This document shows positions 23,796 to 32,075 of a stretch of 35,150 bases of DNA, piece after piece. The stretch is from Corallococcus carmarthensis (GTDB lineage Bacteria > Myxococcota > Myxococcia > Myxococcales > Myxococcaceae). How positions within the stretch are numbered: the stretch's first letter is position 1; every line of letters starts with the position of its first letter. The position numbers were made by a program, and so were the translations under genes. The DNA is taken from assembly GCF_003611695.1 (NCBI RefSeq), contig NZ_RAWE01000090.1:1-35150 (forward strand), given 5' to 3'. The notes under the pieces were generated by a model, which was given only the letters and a program-made list of their open reading frames with translations, was not told where the DNA came from and made no database searches.

Positions 23796-24031
23796 GAGGC
23801 CGTCTTCACGAACGTCGCGAACGCCGTCGCGTCGAAGGGCTTGGGATTCTTCTTGTCGCGGCCCATCACCCACGGGCTGATGAGGGCGGGCTCGGAGAGG
23901 CCCTGCTTGCGGATTTCCACGGCCCAGCCGTCGTCCTCCTCGTTCTTGATGACCCTGGCCGACCAGCCATTCTTCCGCCAGAACGTGGGCTCCATGACCT
24001 CGGGTTCGGCGGGCGTGCGCTCATTGCTCAT
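23549..24031 (-). CDS. Unknown cytoplasmic protein (complete copy)
   Basis: 160 residues, no signal or membrane segment. It has a Trp-rich start (MEPTFWRKNGWSARVIKNEE), a middle GRDKKNPKPFDATAFATFVKTA and a C-terminal half with WEGRWYEVRLEMVADEYEPHALLAAID then VPVNFKFTRDIANEWVRGGFREP. No family is recognised. Two in-frame ATGs exist at 24037 and 24031; the second is chosen because GAGGA abuts the first but is six bases from the second. It is divergent from the sensor kinase gene with 60 bases between starts. Its 3' half is duplicated at 19457. Confidence 0.82.
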   Translation of the reverse strand: MSNERTPAEPEVMEPTFWRKNGWSARVIKNEEDDGWAVEIRKQGLSEPALISPWVMGRDKKNPKPFDATAFATFVKTASEVLDRSARQREQAMTKKLSIAWEGRWYEVRLEMVADEYEPHALLAAIDDAGATVAKHRVPVNFKFTRDIANEWVRGGFREP

Positions 24032-24091
24032 GGGCATTCCTCATACTCAACACCCCGCATGCCGGGGCCGAAATGTGTTGATGATGGGCGC

Positions 24092-25759
24092 ATGTCGCCG
24101 CCCCCGGCCCATCCCTCCCTGACCTCCCTCGTGCCCCCACCGGGCGAGCTTCTTCGCACGCAGCGAAAAGCGGGCCGGTCCGCCGTGGTCGGTCTGATGC
24201 TCCTCTGGGGCGCCGCCTTCGTGAGCCCCATCGTGACCTACCGGGCGGACGTGAAGGCGGCGGAGGGAGAGCTCCTCGCGCACCTGTCGGACCGCGCGGG
24301 CTTCCAGGCCCAGGCCCTTGGCGCACACCTCGGACTGCTGCACTCGGAGCTGGAGCGGCTCGCGGAGCACCCGTCGCTCAGACCCGAGGATGGCGTCGCG
24401 GGCCCCGAGGTCGCGCTCCTCGAGAATGCCTTCAGCCACACGACCCTCTTCCCGGCGGGAGTCGCGCTGGTGTCATCGGACGGCAAGCGCTTGTGGAGCG
24501 ACCCGGTGGGCATGCCGCTCGGGCGCACACCGCTCGCCTCGCGCATGTGGTTCCGGCGGATGGTGACAGACCGGGTCGCTTCGGTCGGACTGCTGGACGA
24601 GGAAGACGGAGGGCTCGTCGCGGTCGCGGTCCCCATCGTGCGCGACGAGCGTGTCGTGGGCCTCCTCGTGGGCGAGCTCGCGACGGCGAACGAGCTGCTC
24701 CCGACCCCTCGCGGGAAGAGCGAGTCCATGGTCGCCCTGCTCGGCGCGCACGGCCGGATCCTCCTGCCGGCAAAGCCCCCGCCACTGCTGCGCCAGCCGG
24801 AGCTCGCCACACGCCTGCGCCCGCTGGTGGACGCTCCCGGGGCCGTCACGCTCGGAAACACGCGGCTCCTCGGCGCGGCGGCGTTCGTTCCCGGAACCGG
24901 CATGCTGCTCGCCGTGCTCGAGGACGAGGCGCGGGACCGCGAGCTGCTCAAGCGCCGCTACCTCGGCCAGCTCGGCTTTCACACCGCGCTGCTCGGCGGC
25001 GTGCTCCTGCTCTTCACGGTGCTCCTGCGCCGCTCCTACCGTTCGCTGGTGGCCGCCGAAGAACAACTGCGGCGCCAGGAGACGATGGCGGCGCTCGGCA
25101 CGGCCTCCTCGCTCATCGCCCACGAGGTGAAGAACGCGCTCAACAGCATGCAGGCCGCGCTCAGCATGATTCGCGCGAAGGGAGGGGAAACGACCTTGCC
25201 CGTCCAGGCGCTGCGTTCCCAGGCGGACCGGCTGGGCCACCTTGCCCGCTCATTGCTGAGCTTTGCGTCCCCCCAGTCCACGCAGCGGCGCAGCTGCGAG
25301 ATGCACCTGCTGGTCCAGGACGCGCTTCAAGCCGTGCGGCTCCTGCCGGAAGCAGCGGACGTCGCCATCGAAACCACGCTGCAGGAGGGGCTCTTCGTGG
25401 AGGGAGATCCGACGCTGCTGGTCTCCGCTGTCGACAATCTCATGCGCAACGCCGTCGAAGCCGGTGCCGTGGCCCATGATATAGGCCAGCAGCCCACGCC
25501 TCGCGTCGAGGTCCGGCTCCTTCGCGAAGGTGGAGAGGTGGTGCTCGTCGTGGAGGACAACGCAGGAGGAGTTCCCCCCGCCTTCGAGCCGCGCCTCTGG
25601 GAGCCCTTCGCGGTGGGCCGGTCGAAGGGCATCGGGCTCGGGCTTCCCATGGTGCGCACGGCCATCCGTGCGCATGATGGGGGAAGCGTCTCCTACACCC
25701 GTGTGGCCGGAGGCAGCCGCTTCACGGTCCGCCTCCCGCTCGAGAAGATGGCGTCATGA
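24092..25759 (+). CDS. Membrane sensor histidine kinase
   Basis: 555 residues. Two transmembrane segments (about 31-49 and 295-313) enclose a periplasmic sensor region of some 245 residues with a dCache-like pattern (LVAVAVPIVRDERVVGLLVGEL). The cytoplasmic part has the phospho-accepting H344 in AHEVKNALN, an N-box (DNLMRNAVEA), a G1 box (VEDNAGGVPP), LWEPFAVG and a G2 box (KGIGLGL): all needed for autophosphorylation. No HAMP domain is obvious. Its stop overlaps the ATG of the regulator gene (ATGA, 25756-25759), so the two are a coupled pair. The start is ATG 24092, with an alternative in-frame ATG at 24059. The signal is unknown, but the genes downstream suggest inorganic carbon, pH or a related cue. 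Confidence 0.88.
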   Translation: MSPPPAHPSLTSLVPPPGELLRTQRKAGRSAVVGLMLLWGAAFVSPIVTYRADVKAAEGELLAHLSDRAGFQAQALGAHLGLLHSELERLAEHPSLRPEDGVAGPEVALLENAFSHTTLFPAGVALVSSDGKRLWSDPVGMPLGRTPLASRMWFRRMVTDRVASVGLLDEEDGGLVAVAVPIVRDERVVGLLVGELATANELLPTPRGKSESMVALLGAHGRILLPAKPPPLLRQPELATRLRPLVDAPGAVTLGNTRLLGAAAFVPGTGMLLAVLEDEARDRELLKRRYLGQLGFHTALLGGVLLLFTVLLRRSYRSLVAAEEQLRRQETMAALGTASSLIAHEVKNALNSMQAALSMIRAKGGETTLPVQALRSQADRLGHLARSLLSFASPQSTQRRSCEMHLLVQDALQAVRLLPEAADVAIETTLQEGLFVEGDPTLLVSAVDNLMRNAVEAGAVAHDIGQQPTPRVEVRLLREGGEVVLVVEDNAGGVPPAFEPRLWEPFAVGRSKGIGLGLPMVRTAIRAHDGGSVSYTRVAGGSRFTVRLPLEKMAS

Positions 25760-27108
25760 GCACCTCCCTGCTGCTCGTCGATGACGACAGGACCTTCTCC
25801 TCGCTCGCGGCATCCATGCTGAGCCAGGAAGGCTTCCGCGTCCGGGTTGCCCGCTCGCTGCATGAGACCCGCGCCGCGCTCGCCGCCGAGGCGCCGGACC
25901 TCGTCGTGCTGGATCGAAGGCTGCCGGACGGGGATGGGCTCGTCTTCCTGCCCGAGCTGCGTGCCCAGCTTCCGGCGACCGTCGTGCTGATGGTGACCGC
26001 GCACGGCGATATCGAGAGCGCTGTCGAAGCCATCCGCGCGGGCGCGCTCGACTACCTGAGCAAGCCGGTCGAGATTGACGACCTGGTGATGCGCGCGCGC
26101 CGCGCGGCCAGCGACCTCCAGCTCCAGGAACGGCTGCGCCAGGCCGAGAGCGTCCTTGAAGGACAGCATCGGATGGCGGAGCCCCGCTCGCCGTCGATGC
26201 AGCGAACCCTGGAGATGCTGGCGAGGATCGCCACCACTCCGCGGAGCCCCGTCCTGCTGCTCGGGGAGACCGGGACCGGGAAGGCGGTGCTCGCCCGCCA
26301 TCTCCACGCCTTGCGCCAGAAGCAGGGCGCCTTCGTGCAGATCAACTGCGCCGCGCTTCCGGACACGATGATGGAGAGCGAGCTCTTCGGACACGAGCGC
26401 GGCGCCTTCACGGATGCGAAGACGGCCAGGCGCGGGCTCGTGGAGCTCGCGAGCGATGGGCTGCTCTTTCTCGACGAGGTGGGTGAGCTGCCGCTCGCGC
26501 TCCAGGCCAAGCTGCTCACGTTTCTAGACAAGGGGGCCTTCCGAAGACTGGGTGGCACGACCGAGCTCACGAGCACCGCCCGCATCGTGGCGGCCACCAA
26601 CAAGGACCTCGAAGCGGAGGTCGCCGCCGGGCGCTTTCGCGAGGACCTCCTCTTCCGGCTCAGCGTGTTCCGCGTGGACGTGCCCCCCTTGCGCGAGCGT
26701 CGCGAGGACGTGCTGCCACTCGCACGGACGCTCGTGCTGGAGCTCTGCTCGGAGCTTGGCCGGCGCCCGGTCCCCTTCTCTCCCGCCGCGGAGGAGCGCC
26801 TGCTGAGCTACCCCTTCCCCGGCAATGTCCGGGAGCTGCGCAACGTGCTGGAGCGGGCGCTCGTGCTCGAGGGCGGGCCCACGCTCGAGCTGCAGGCGCT
26901 CGCCAAGGGGGGCGGCGCGCCGGCCCCGGTCGACCCCAACGCATTCTCCGTGTCAGGGCCACCCCGGCCGCTCGATGAAGTGGAGCGGCTCTATGTCCGG
27001 CACGTGCTCGAGCAGCTTGGCGGCAGGCGCATGGAGGCGGCCCGCGCACTGGGCCTGTCCTATCCGACCTTCCTCCGCCGCCTGGAGGAGAGCCCACCCT
27101 CGGAGTGA
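25756..27108 (+). CDS. NtrC-family response regulator with GAFTDA loop
   Basis: 450 residues. The receiver domain (1-120) has acidic D9-D11, phospho-acceptor D53 (VVLDRRLPDG), T81 and K103 (LSKPV). The AAA+ domain has Walker A GETGTGKA (170-177), GAFTDA (216-221) instead of GAFTGA, Walker B DGLLFLDEVGE (about 234-244) and LPLRERRED-like PPLRERRED. A Fis-type helix-turn-helix lies at the C-terminus (EAARALGLSYPTFLRRLEE). Gly-to-Asp in the sigma-54 contact loop is a departure from the consensus, though some natural regulators share it. It is the coupled partner of the kinase at 24092. The target is very probably the sigma-54 promoter at 27212, which lies about 100 bases past the stop. Confidence 0.9.
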   Translation: MSTSLLLVDDDRTFSSLAASMLSQEGFRVRVARSLHETRAALAAEAPDLVVLDRRLPDGDGLVFLPELRAQLPATVVLMVTAHGDIESAVEAIRAGALDYLSKPVEIDDLVMRARRAASDLQLQERLRQAESVLEGQHRMAEPRSPSMQRTLEMLARIATTPRSPVLLLGETGTGKAVLARHLHALRQKQGAFVQINCAALPDTMMESELFGHERGAFTDAKTARRGLVELASDGLLFLDEVGELPLALQAKLLTFLDKGAFRRLGGTTELTSTARIVAATNKDLEAEVAAGRFREDLLFRLSVFRVDVPPLRERREDVLPLARTLVLELCSELGRRPVPFSPAAEERLLSYPFPGNVRELRNVLERALVLEGGPTLELQALAKGGGAPAPVDPNAFSVSGPPRPLDEVERLYVRHVLEQLGGRRMEAARALGLSYPTFLRRLEESPPSE

Positions 27109-27162
27109 AGGACTTAAAAAGTCTTTCATCGGCTGAGTCGAGGGCTTCAAGTTTCTTTCATC
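27107..27162 (+). promoter_or_regulatory. Candidate activator-binding sites for the SulP promoter
   Basis: An AT-rich stretch with a near-perfect palindrome GAAGGACTT-AAA-AAGTCTTTC (27107-27127) and two direct copies of TCTTTCATC (27122-27130, 27154-27162) 32 bases apart, about three helical turns. They lie about 76-130 bases upstream of the predicted start, the usual zone for NtrC-type sites. The palindrome overlaps the regulator stop codon and could also act as its terminator. Confidence 0.5.
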
Positions 27163-27211
27163 CCCCGGTCCGGACGCGCCCCGCCCCAGGCGGAAGGGCC
27201 CTGAAACGGTC

Positions 27212-27226
27212 CGGCACGACGCTTGC
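27212..27226 (+). promoter_or_regulatory. Sigma-54 promoter of the SulP-carbonic anhydrase operon
   Basis: CGGCAC (27212-27217), five bases, TTGC (27223-27226). It differs from consensus only in its first base, and GG to GC spacing is 12. The predicted start is near 27238, giving a 51-base leader. Confidence 0.8.
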
Positions 27227-27233
27227 GTAGCAC

Positions 27234-27278
27234 CCCCTGTCACTTCGAGCCGCTGTACGGCTCGGCAGCTGACAGGGG
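27234..27278 (+). promoter_or_regulatory. Nested hairpin covering the ribosome site of the SulP gene
   Basis: Outer arms CCCCTGTCA (27234-27242) and TGACAGGGG (27270-27278) enclose a perfect inner hairpin CGAGCCG-CTGTA-CGGCTCG (27246-27264). The right outer arm contains the Shine-Dalgarno AGGGGAG, so folding would hide it. The predicted start at 27238 truncates the left arm to TGTCA, so the exact start decides how strong the lock is. It may alternatively be a DNA operator. Confidence 0.45.
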
Positions 27279-27288
27279 AGCGCAAGCA

Positions 27289-28851
27289 ATGACTTCGGGT
27301 GGAAAAGCTGCGGAGGAGAGGCCCTCGTTGAAGGGGATCCTCGCCTCGGATTTGCCGGCTTCGCTGGTGGTGTTCCTGGTGGCCCTGCCCCTCTGTATGG
27401 GCATCGCGCTCGCCTCCGGGGCGCCCATCATGGCGGGCCTCATCGCCGGCGTCGTGGGAGGCCTGGTGGTGGGCCTCCTGGGCGGCGTGCCGCTGCTCGT
27501 GAGTGGCCCCGCGGCGGGCCTCGCGGTGATGGTCTTTGGCTTCATCCAGCAGCTGGGCTTCGCCGTGACGTGCGCGGCGGTGGCCGCGGCGGGGCTCGTG
27601 CAGGTGGCGCTCGGCGGGCTGAAGGTGGCGCGTTCGGCGCTGGCCATCTCGCCGGCCGTGATCCACGGCATGCTCGCGGGCATCGGCATCCTCATCGTGC
27701 TGGGGCAGGTCCACATCGTTCTCGGTGGCTCTCCGCAGAGCAATGCCTGGAACAACCTGCGGGAGCTGCCCGGGCAGGTGCTCAACCTTCATGGAACGGC
27801 CACGCTGCTGGGCCTCCTGACGCTGGGAATCCTCATCGCATGGCAGTTCCTGCCGAACGGGCGGATGAAGAAGGTCCCGGGGCCGCTGGTGGCGGTCGTG
27901 GGCGGGACCGTGGTCGCGGCGGTGTTGAACGCGGACGTGGCACGGGTGCAGCTGGCGGCGAATGCGCTGTCGGCCATCCAGCTGCCGGCCCTTCCGGAAG
28001 GGTCCGCGTGGGGCGCCTTCGCCGTGGCCGTGCTGTCCCTCGCGCTCGTGGCGAGCGCCGAATCGCTCTTGAGCGCGGTGGCGACCGACAAGCTCCACAC
28101 GGGCGCGCGGGCGAACCTGGATCGCGAACTGCTGGCGCAGGGCGTGGCGAACACCCTCTCCGGTCTGGTCGGCGGTCTGCCCATCACCGGCGTCATCGTG
28201 CGCAGCGCGGCGAACATCAATGCCGGCGCGAAGACGCGCTGGTCCGCGGTGCTTCATGCGGTGTGGATGCTCGCCTTCGTGACCCTGCTGGGGGGGCTCG
28301 CGTCCTACGTGCCGCTGACGGTGCTCGCCGGCCTGCTCGTGCACGTGGGCCTGAAGCTCGTGAACCTCGCCCACATCCGGGAGCTCCGGCACCGGGGCGA
28401 GCTGCCGGTCTACCTCATCACCGTGGCCGGCGTCGTGGGCATCAACCTGCTCGCGGGCATCGGGCTCGGGCTCGGCGCGGCCATCCTCCGGCTCCTGTGG
28501 CAGTTGGGCCAGGTGCGCGTGGAGAGCCGCGACGCCAATGGCGTTCACCAGGTCTGCATCAGCGGAGCGCTGACGTTCGTCGGCGTGCCGAAGCTGTCGG
28601 CGGCGCTCGCGAAGATTCCCTCGGGCTCAAAGGTGGAGGTGGACGTGGCGGTGAACACGCTCGACCACTCCGGCTTCGAGGCGCTCGAGAGCTGGGCCGA
28701 CACGCATCGCAAGACGGGCGGCACCGTGACCATGGAGCCGCTCGAGGATGTCTGGACGCGGCGCAGCGCGCGTGCGGCTCCCGTTGTTGCTCCCCCCGCT
28801 TCCTCCCCTGTCCATCACGTCTCGTCTCTCGCTTCCGGAGGTGCTCAGTGA
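27289..28851 (+). CDS. SulP-family anion (probably bicarbonate) transporter
   Basis: 520 residues. After a short cytoplasmic N-terminus the protein has 10-12 hydrophobic spans with SulP features: DLPASLVVFLVALPLCMGIA near the start, a GVPLLVSGPAAGLAVMVFG segment and LPITGVIVRSAANINAG. A reduced STAS-like domain follows (about 430-505; ends DHSGFEALESW). SulP proteins carry sulfate, bicarbonate or other anions. Coupling to a carbonic anhydrase gene argues for bicarbonate: the stop overlaps the next start (GTGA, 28848-28851). ATG 27289 is preceded by AGGGGAG at ten bases. The C-terminal 30 residues are Ala/Pro/Ser-rich. Confidence 0.88.
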   Translation: MTSGGKAAEERPSLKGILASDLPASLVVFLVALPLCMGIALASGAPIMAGLIAGVVGGLVVGLLGGVPLLVSGPAAGLAVMVFGFIQQLGFAVTCAAVAAAGLVQVALGGLKVARSALAISPAVIHGMLAGIGILIVLGQVHIVLGGSPQSNAWNNLRELPGQVLNLHGTATLLGLLTLGILIAWQFLPNGRMKKVPGPLVAVVGGTVVAAVLNADVARVQLAANALSAIQLPALPEGSAWGAFAVAVLSLALVASAESLLSAVATDKLHTGARANLDRELLAQGVANTLSGLVGGLPITGVIVRSAANINAGAKTRWSAVLHAVWMLAFVTLLGGLASYVPLTVLAGLLVHVGLKLVNLAHIRELRHRGELPVYLITVAGVVGINLLAGIGLGLGAAILRLLWQLGQVRVESRDANGVHQVCISGALTFVGVPKLSAALAKIPSGSKVEVDVAVNTLDHSGFEALESWADTHRKTGGTVTMEPLEDVWTRRSARAAPVVAPPASSPVHHVSSLASGGAQ

Positions 28852-29543
28852 AGAAGCTCATCAGAGGTCTGCTCGATTTCCAGCGTCACACCCTGCCCTC
28901 CTACCGGGCGACCTTCGCGAGGCTCGCGAAGGGGCAATCCCCTGACTGCCTCTTCATCAGCTGCTCGGACAGCCGCGTGGTGCCCAACCTGCTCGTCTCC
29001 ACGGACCCCGGTGACCTCTTCACCGTGCGCAACGTGGGCAACCTCGTCCCGACGGCCTCGCTCAACGGACAGTCCACGGCGGACCGCTCGGAGGCGGCGG
29101 CGATCGAGTTCTCCCTGGGCTTCCTGCCCATCGAGGACGTCGTCGTCTGCGGACACTCGAGCTGCGGCGCGATGAAGGCGATCCTGGCCGGAGGCGCCGT
29201 GGACGGCGCACCGAACCTCGAGAAGTGGCTCGCGCACGGCAAGCCCTCGCTCAAGGCGTTGCAGGAGAACACCCAGGTGGGCGTGGGGCTGCCCGAGGCG
29301 GATCGCCTCTCCCAGCTGAACGTCCTCGAGCAGCTCGAGCACTTGAAGACCTACCCCATCGTGCGGGAGCGGCTCGCGGCGGGGACGCTGCGGCTGCACG
29401 GGTGGTGGTTCGACATCGGGGCGGCGCAGGTTCACGCCTACCGGTCCGACCTCGGCCGCTTCGTCCCCATCGACGAGACCGAGGGTGATCGGCTCCTGAT
29501 GGAGCTGTCGGACGAGCAGCCCGCGCTCCGCGCCGTCCAGTAG
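28848..29543 (+). CDS. Beta-class carbonic anhydrase
   Basis: 231 residues. It interconverts CO2 and bicarbonate using zinc. The ligands are visible: C39 in CSDSR, H103 and C106 in CGHSSCG, with the D41/R43 dyad present. RNVGNLVP and the LHGWWFDIGAAQVH segment near residue 185 are further family features, and the length is normal. No signal peptide, so cytoplasmic. The start is GTG 28848 with CGGAGG upstream, overlapping the transporter stop by four bases: a translationally coupled pair that would hydrate CO2 or use imported bicarbonate. A strong terminator follows at 29558. Confidence 0.95.
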   Translation: MKKLIRGLLDFQRHTLPSYRATFARLAKGQSPDCLFISCSDSRVVPNLLVSTDPGDLFTVRNVGNLVPTASLNGQSTADRSEAAAIEFSLGFLPIEDVVVCGHSSCGAMKAILAGGAVDGAPNLEKWLAHGKPSLKALQENTQVGVGLPEADRLSQLNVLEQLEHLKTYPIVRERLAAGTLRLHGWWFDIGAAQVHAYRSDLGRFVPIDETEGDRLLMELSDEQPALRAVQ

Positions 29544-29557
29544 GCCGGGCGGCATCG

Positions 29558-29597
29558 GGCCTCGGCGATCCCGCGTCCAGCGCGGATCGCCGAGGCT
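29558..29597 (+). terminator. Terminator after carbonic anhydrase
   Basis: CTCGGCGATCCCGCG (29561-29575) pairs with CGCGGATCGCCGAG (29581-29594) across a five-base loop with one bulged base; outer pairs extend it. It begins about 15 bases after the stop. There is no T-run. Confidence 0.7.
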
Positions 29598-29602
29598 CGG
29601 CT

Positions 29603-29734
29603 TCAGCCCGCGGCCGCAAGGAGGCAAGCCCCAACGTCAGGGACTTCCTGGAGGGGGGCGGTCCGCGGCCGCTGCGTCTGTCGGACGAGGCCGTGCGCTT
29701 CCTGACGGAACGGCTCCCCTTGGAGAAGAGCTGA
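29603..29734 (+). pseudogene. Gene remnant, C-terminal fragment
   Basis: A plus-strand frame without a plausible start ends in TGA at 29732-29734 and reads as a real protein tail (SPNVRDFLEGGG, then LRLSDEAVRFLTERLPLEKS) with coding-type third positions. It begins directly after the terminator hairpin. I take it for the 3' end of a lost gene; the family is unknown. Confidence 0.35.
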
Positions 29735-29790
29735 GCGGCAGGCTTCGGGTAGCGGTCGCGAGGTCCCGGCGCTGATAGCCTTGGCACCTC

Positions 29791-30459
29791 ATGGGAAACG
29801 CATTCAGCTTCTTCCGACTGCCCGTGGCACTGCTGGAACGTCCCGCCTTCCTCCTCCCGGAGTTGAACGAGGCGGTGGACTCCGAACCGGAATGGAAGCC
29901 CGCGCAGGGCGAGAATTCGGGCCGGTATCTGGAGCGGCTCCTGGTCGACCAGTGCGAGGACGCGACGGGCTCCGAGTACCTGCGGGCACTGGGCGCCCGG
30001 ATGACCTTCCACGCTGATTCGGTCGGCGATTTCTTCACGCGGCTCGACGCCATCCTCCAGGCCTATGGAGACCTCGACCTGCTCGGGTTCCAGTGCCAGG
30101 TGCCTTCGCGCGCGGACTTCCTGGCGCATCTGGAGCGCCTTCCGGAGCGAGCACGGCGGTTCGGCCGCGCGAACACCGTGGCCTGCCTGGCACCCTCCGA
30201 AGTGCGCGCGCTGGCGGCGGCGCTGCGGGCCGCGAAGCAGGATGGCTTCGGGAAGATTGCCCCGCGCCTTCGCGGCGAGGAGGTGGGGCTGCTTGAAGCC
30301 TTGGGCTCACCCGAGCCGGAAGCGGGAGACATCGACCTCTGGCTGGTCTCCGGAGCGGATGCGGGGGAACGGAACCTCGACGACCTGCCGGAAAGCCGCG
30401 GTGCCCCGGCCATCCCACGACGCCGGTCATTCCTGGACCGGCTGTTCGGTCGCGCGTAG
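29791..30459 (+). CDS. Unknown cytoplasmic protein, faintly DUF1877-like
   Basis: 222 residues, no signal peptide. The start MGNAFSFFRLPVALLERP and the segment NTVACLAPSEVRALAAALRAA (about 131-151) recall the general plan of DUF1877 proteins, in which a short N-terminal strand and a (Y/F)LxPxEV..LA..L helix are conserved. The characteristic Trp-His segment of that family is missing, so the link is weak. The C-terminal 30 residues are Arg/Pro-rich. ATG 29791 has a poor ribosome site. There is no clear operon partner; the next gene starts 72 bases on. Confidence 0.75.
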   Translation: MGNAFSFFRLPVALLERPAFLLPELNEAVDSEPEWKPAQGENSGRYLERLLVDQCEDATGSEYLRALGARMTFHADSVGDFFTRLDAILQAYGDLDLLGFQCQVPSRADFLAHLERLPERARRFGRANTVACLAPSEVRALAAALRAAKQDGFGKIAPRLRGEEVGLLEALGSPEPEAGDIDLWLVSGADAGERNLDDLPESRGAPAIPRRRSFLDRLFGRA

Positions 30460-30530
30460 CGGGCAAGAGCGATGCCTTGCTGGGATTGCGATAATAACTC
30501 GTTTTCCCGGCTGTGCTACGAGTCACACCC

Positions 30531-32075
30531 ATGAATCAACGCCTCGCGCTCGTGCTCCTCCCCGTCCTCTCCGCATTGGCTTGTGTTTCGCCGGACACCG
30601 AACCGGGAGCCGAGGTCGGTGAGTCCGAACAATCAGCCACGACTCCGCTCCGGCAGAAGGCGCTGGGCCGCATGCGGAACGCGGCGACGTACTTCCACGA
30701 CGTGGTCGCGCGCCACGGTGGCTATGCGTGGCACCACAACGCCACGAACCTGAGCGAGCGCTGGGGCGACATCCAGCTCGACGAGGATCAGATCATGATC
30801 CAGTCGCCCGGCACGCCGGACGTGACGATTGCCTTTGTCGAAGCGGCCCTCGCGGACCCGGCGACACCGGCCCTGAAGACGTACGCGCTGGACGCGGCGA
30901 TGGCACTTCGCCAGGGGCAGGTGAAGTCCGGCGGCTGGCGTCTCTACGCGGACTTCAAGCCGGCGCCGACCCTCAAGGCCTGCTACCTCAACACCACGGC
31001 GAGCTGTTCCTGCGGTGGCTGCACGAGTTCGACATACGACGACCAGGTCACGCAGAACGCGCTCATCGCGATGATGCGCACCGACCAGCTCCTCGGGTTC
31101 GCGAACACGTCCATCTCCGGTTCCTCGTCGTACGCCCGCGCCCGGGTGGAGACGTCCCAGTTCCCGACGAACGGCGGCTTCCCCCAGGTCTTCGCCGGCC
31201 CCGTCGCCGCGCGGCCCGCGCTCTCCGCGAGCTATCCGCCGTCGATTGGAACCTCGTGTGGCCTCGCGAACTGCTACGCGAATACATACACGAACGAGTA
31301 CTGGGACGACCCGACGCTGAACGACAACCTCGCGACGGCCTTCGTGGAGATGCTGTCCTGGGCGAAGGAGCTCTATCCCTCGCAGGCCGCGACGTATCAG
31401 TCCATGCGCACCGCGTTCGGCGACTTCCTTCGCCGGGCGCAGATGCCGCAGCCCCAGCCCGCCTGGGCGCAGCAGTATGACCTCCAGATGCAGCCTCGGT
31501 GGGCTCGCAACTGGGAGACACCGGCGATCGCGGGTCAGGAGAGCCAGGACGTCATGTGGGCGCTGCTGCGTCTCTACCAGCTCGACCCCAGCGTGACAGC
31601 GAACCGCGCCGCGGTCGGGACGGCGCTCGCGTATCTGGAGACCGTTGATTACGCCAATGACACACTTCTCTCCCGTTACATCGAACTCGATGACACGTCG
31701 CCGTCGAACATCGGCTTCTACACGGTGAAGCCCGGCGGCTACCCGGTCCGGTTCTCCACCGCGCCGCCGACGTATCAGAACTATGGCTGGGAGGGTCCGT
31801 CGCAGCTCGCCGCCCTCCGTGCGGAGTACAACCGGCTGGCGACCGACACGACCGTGATGAAGCGCTCGTGCCAGCAACTGCGCGCCGACACGGCGCAAGC
31901 TGTCGACACGGCGGTGAACAACGAGCGGTGGATCACCCCGTACAGCCCGGGCGGCCCGCGCAGTGGGGCCACTCCGGGGGACTACCTCGACACGAGCACG
32001 TTCGTCCGGAACATGCGCACGCTGGCGGAGTTCGTCACGCGCACGACGACCGACTGCACCGCCTGGAACTACTGA
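30531..32075 (+). CDS. Pectate lyase lipoprotein (PL10 family)
   Basis: 514 residues. A lipoprotein-type signal (MNQRLALVLLPVLSALAC) is followed by a Glu/Ser-rich linker and the catalytic region. Conserved PL10 features are visible: YFHDVVARHGGYAWHH, MIQSPGTPDVT, GQVKSGGWRLYADF, PTNGGFPQVF, DNLATAF, MPQPQPAWAQQYDLQMQPRWARNWETP and RYIELDDTSPS. The family cleaves polygalacturonate by calcium-dependent beta-elimination and has a toroid of helices. A cysteine-rich insert (CYLNTTASCSCGGC) is unusual. The enzyme is probably on the cell surface and feeds on pectin. The start is ATG 30531, with an in-frame 30513 alternative. GATAAT at 30489-30494 might be a -10 element. Confidence 0.88.
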   Translation: MNQRLALVLLPVLSALACVSPDTEPGAEVGESEQSATTPLRQKALGRMRNAATYFHDVVARHGGYAWHHNATNLSERWGDIQLDEDQIMIQSPGTPDVTIAFVEAALADPATPALKTYALDAAMALRQGQVKSGGWRLYADFKPAPTLKACYLNTTASCSCGGCTSSTYDDQVTQNALIAMMRTDQLLGFANTSISGSSSYARARVETSQFPTNGGFPQVFAGPVAARPALSASYPPSIGTSCGLANCYANTYTNEYWDDPTLNDNLATAFVEMLSWAKELYPSQAATYQSMRTAFGDFLRRAQMPQPQPAWAQQYDLQMQPRWARNWETPAIAGQESQDVMWALLRLYQLDPSVTANRAAVGTALAYLETVDYANDTLLSRYIELDDTSPSNIGFYTVKPGGYPVRFSTAPPTYQNYGWEGPSQLAALRAEYNRLATDTTVMKRSCQQLRADTAQAVDTAVNNERWITPYSPGGPRSGATPGDYLDTSTFVRNMRTLAEFVTRTTTDCTAWNY

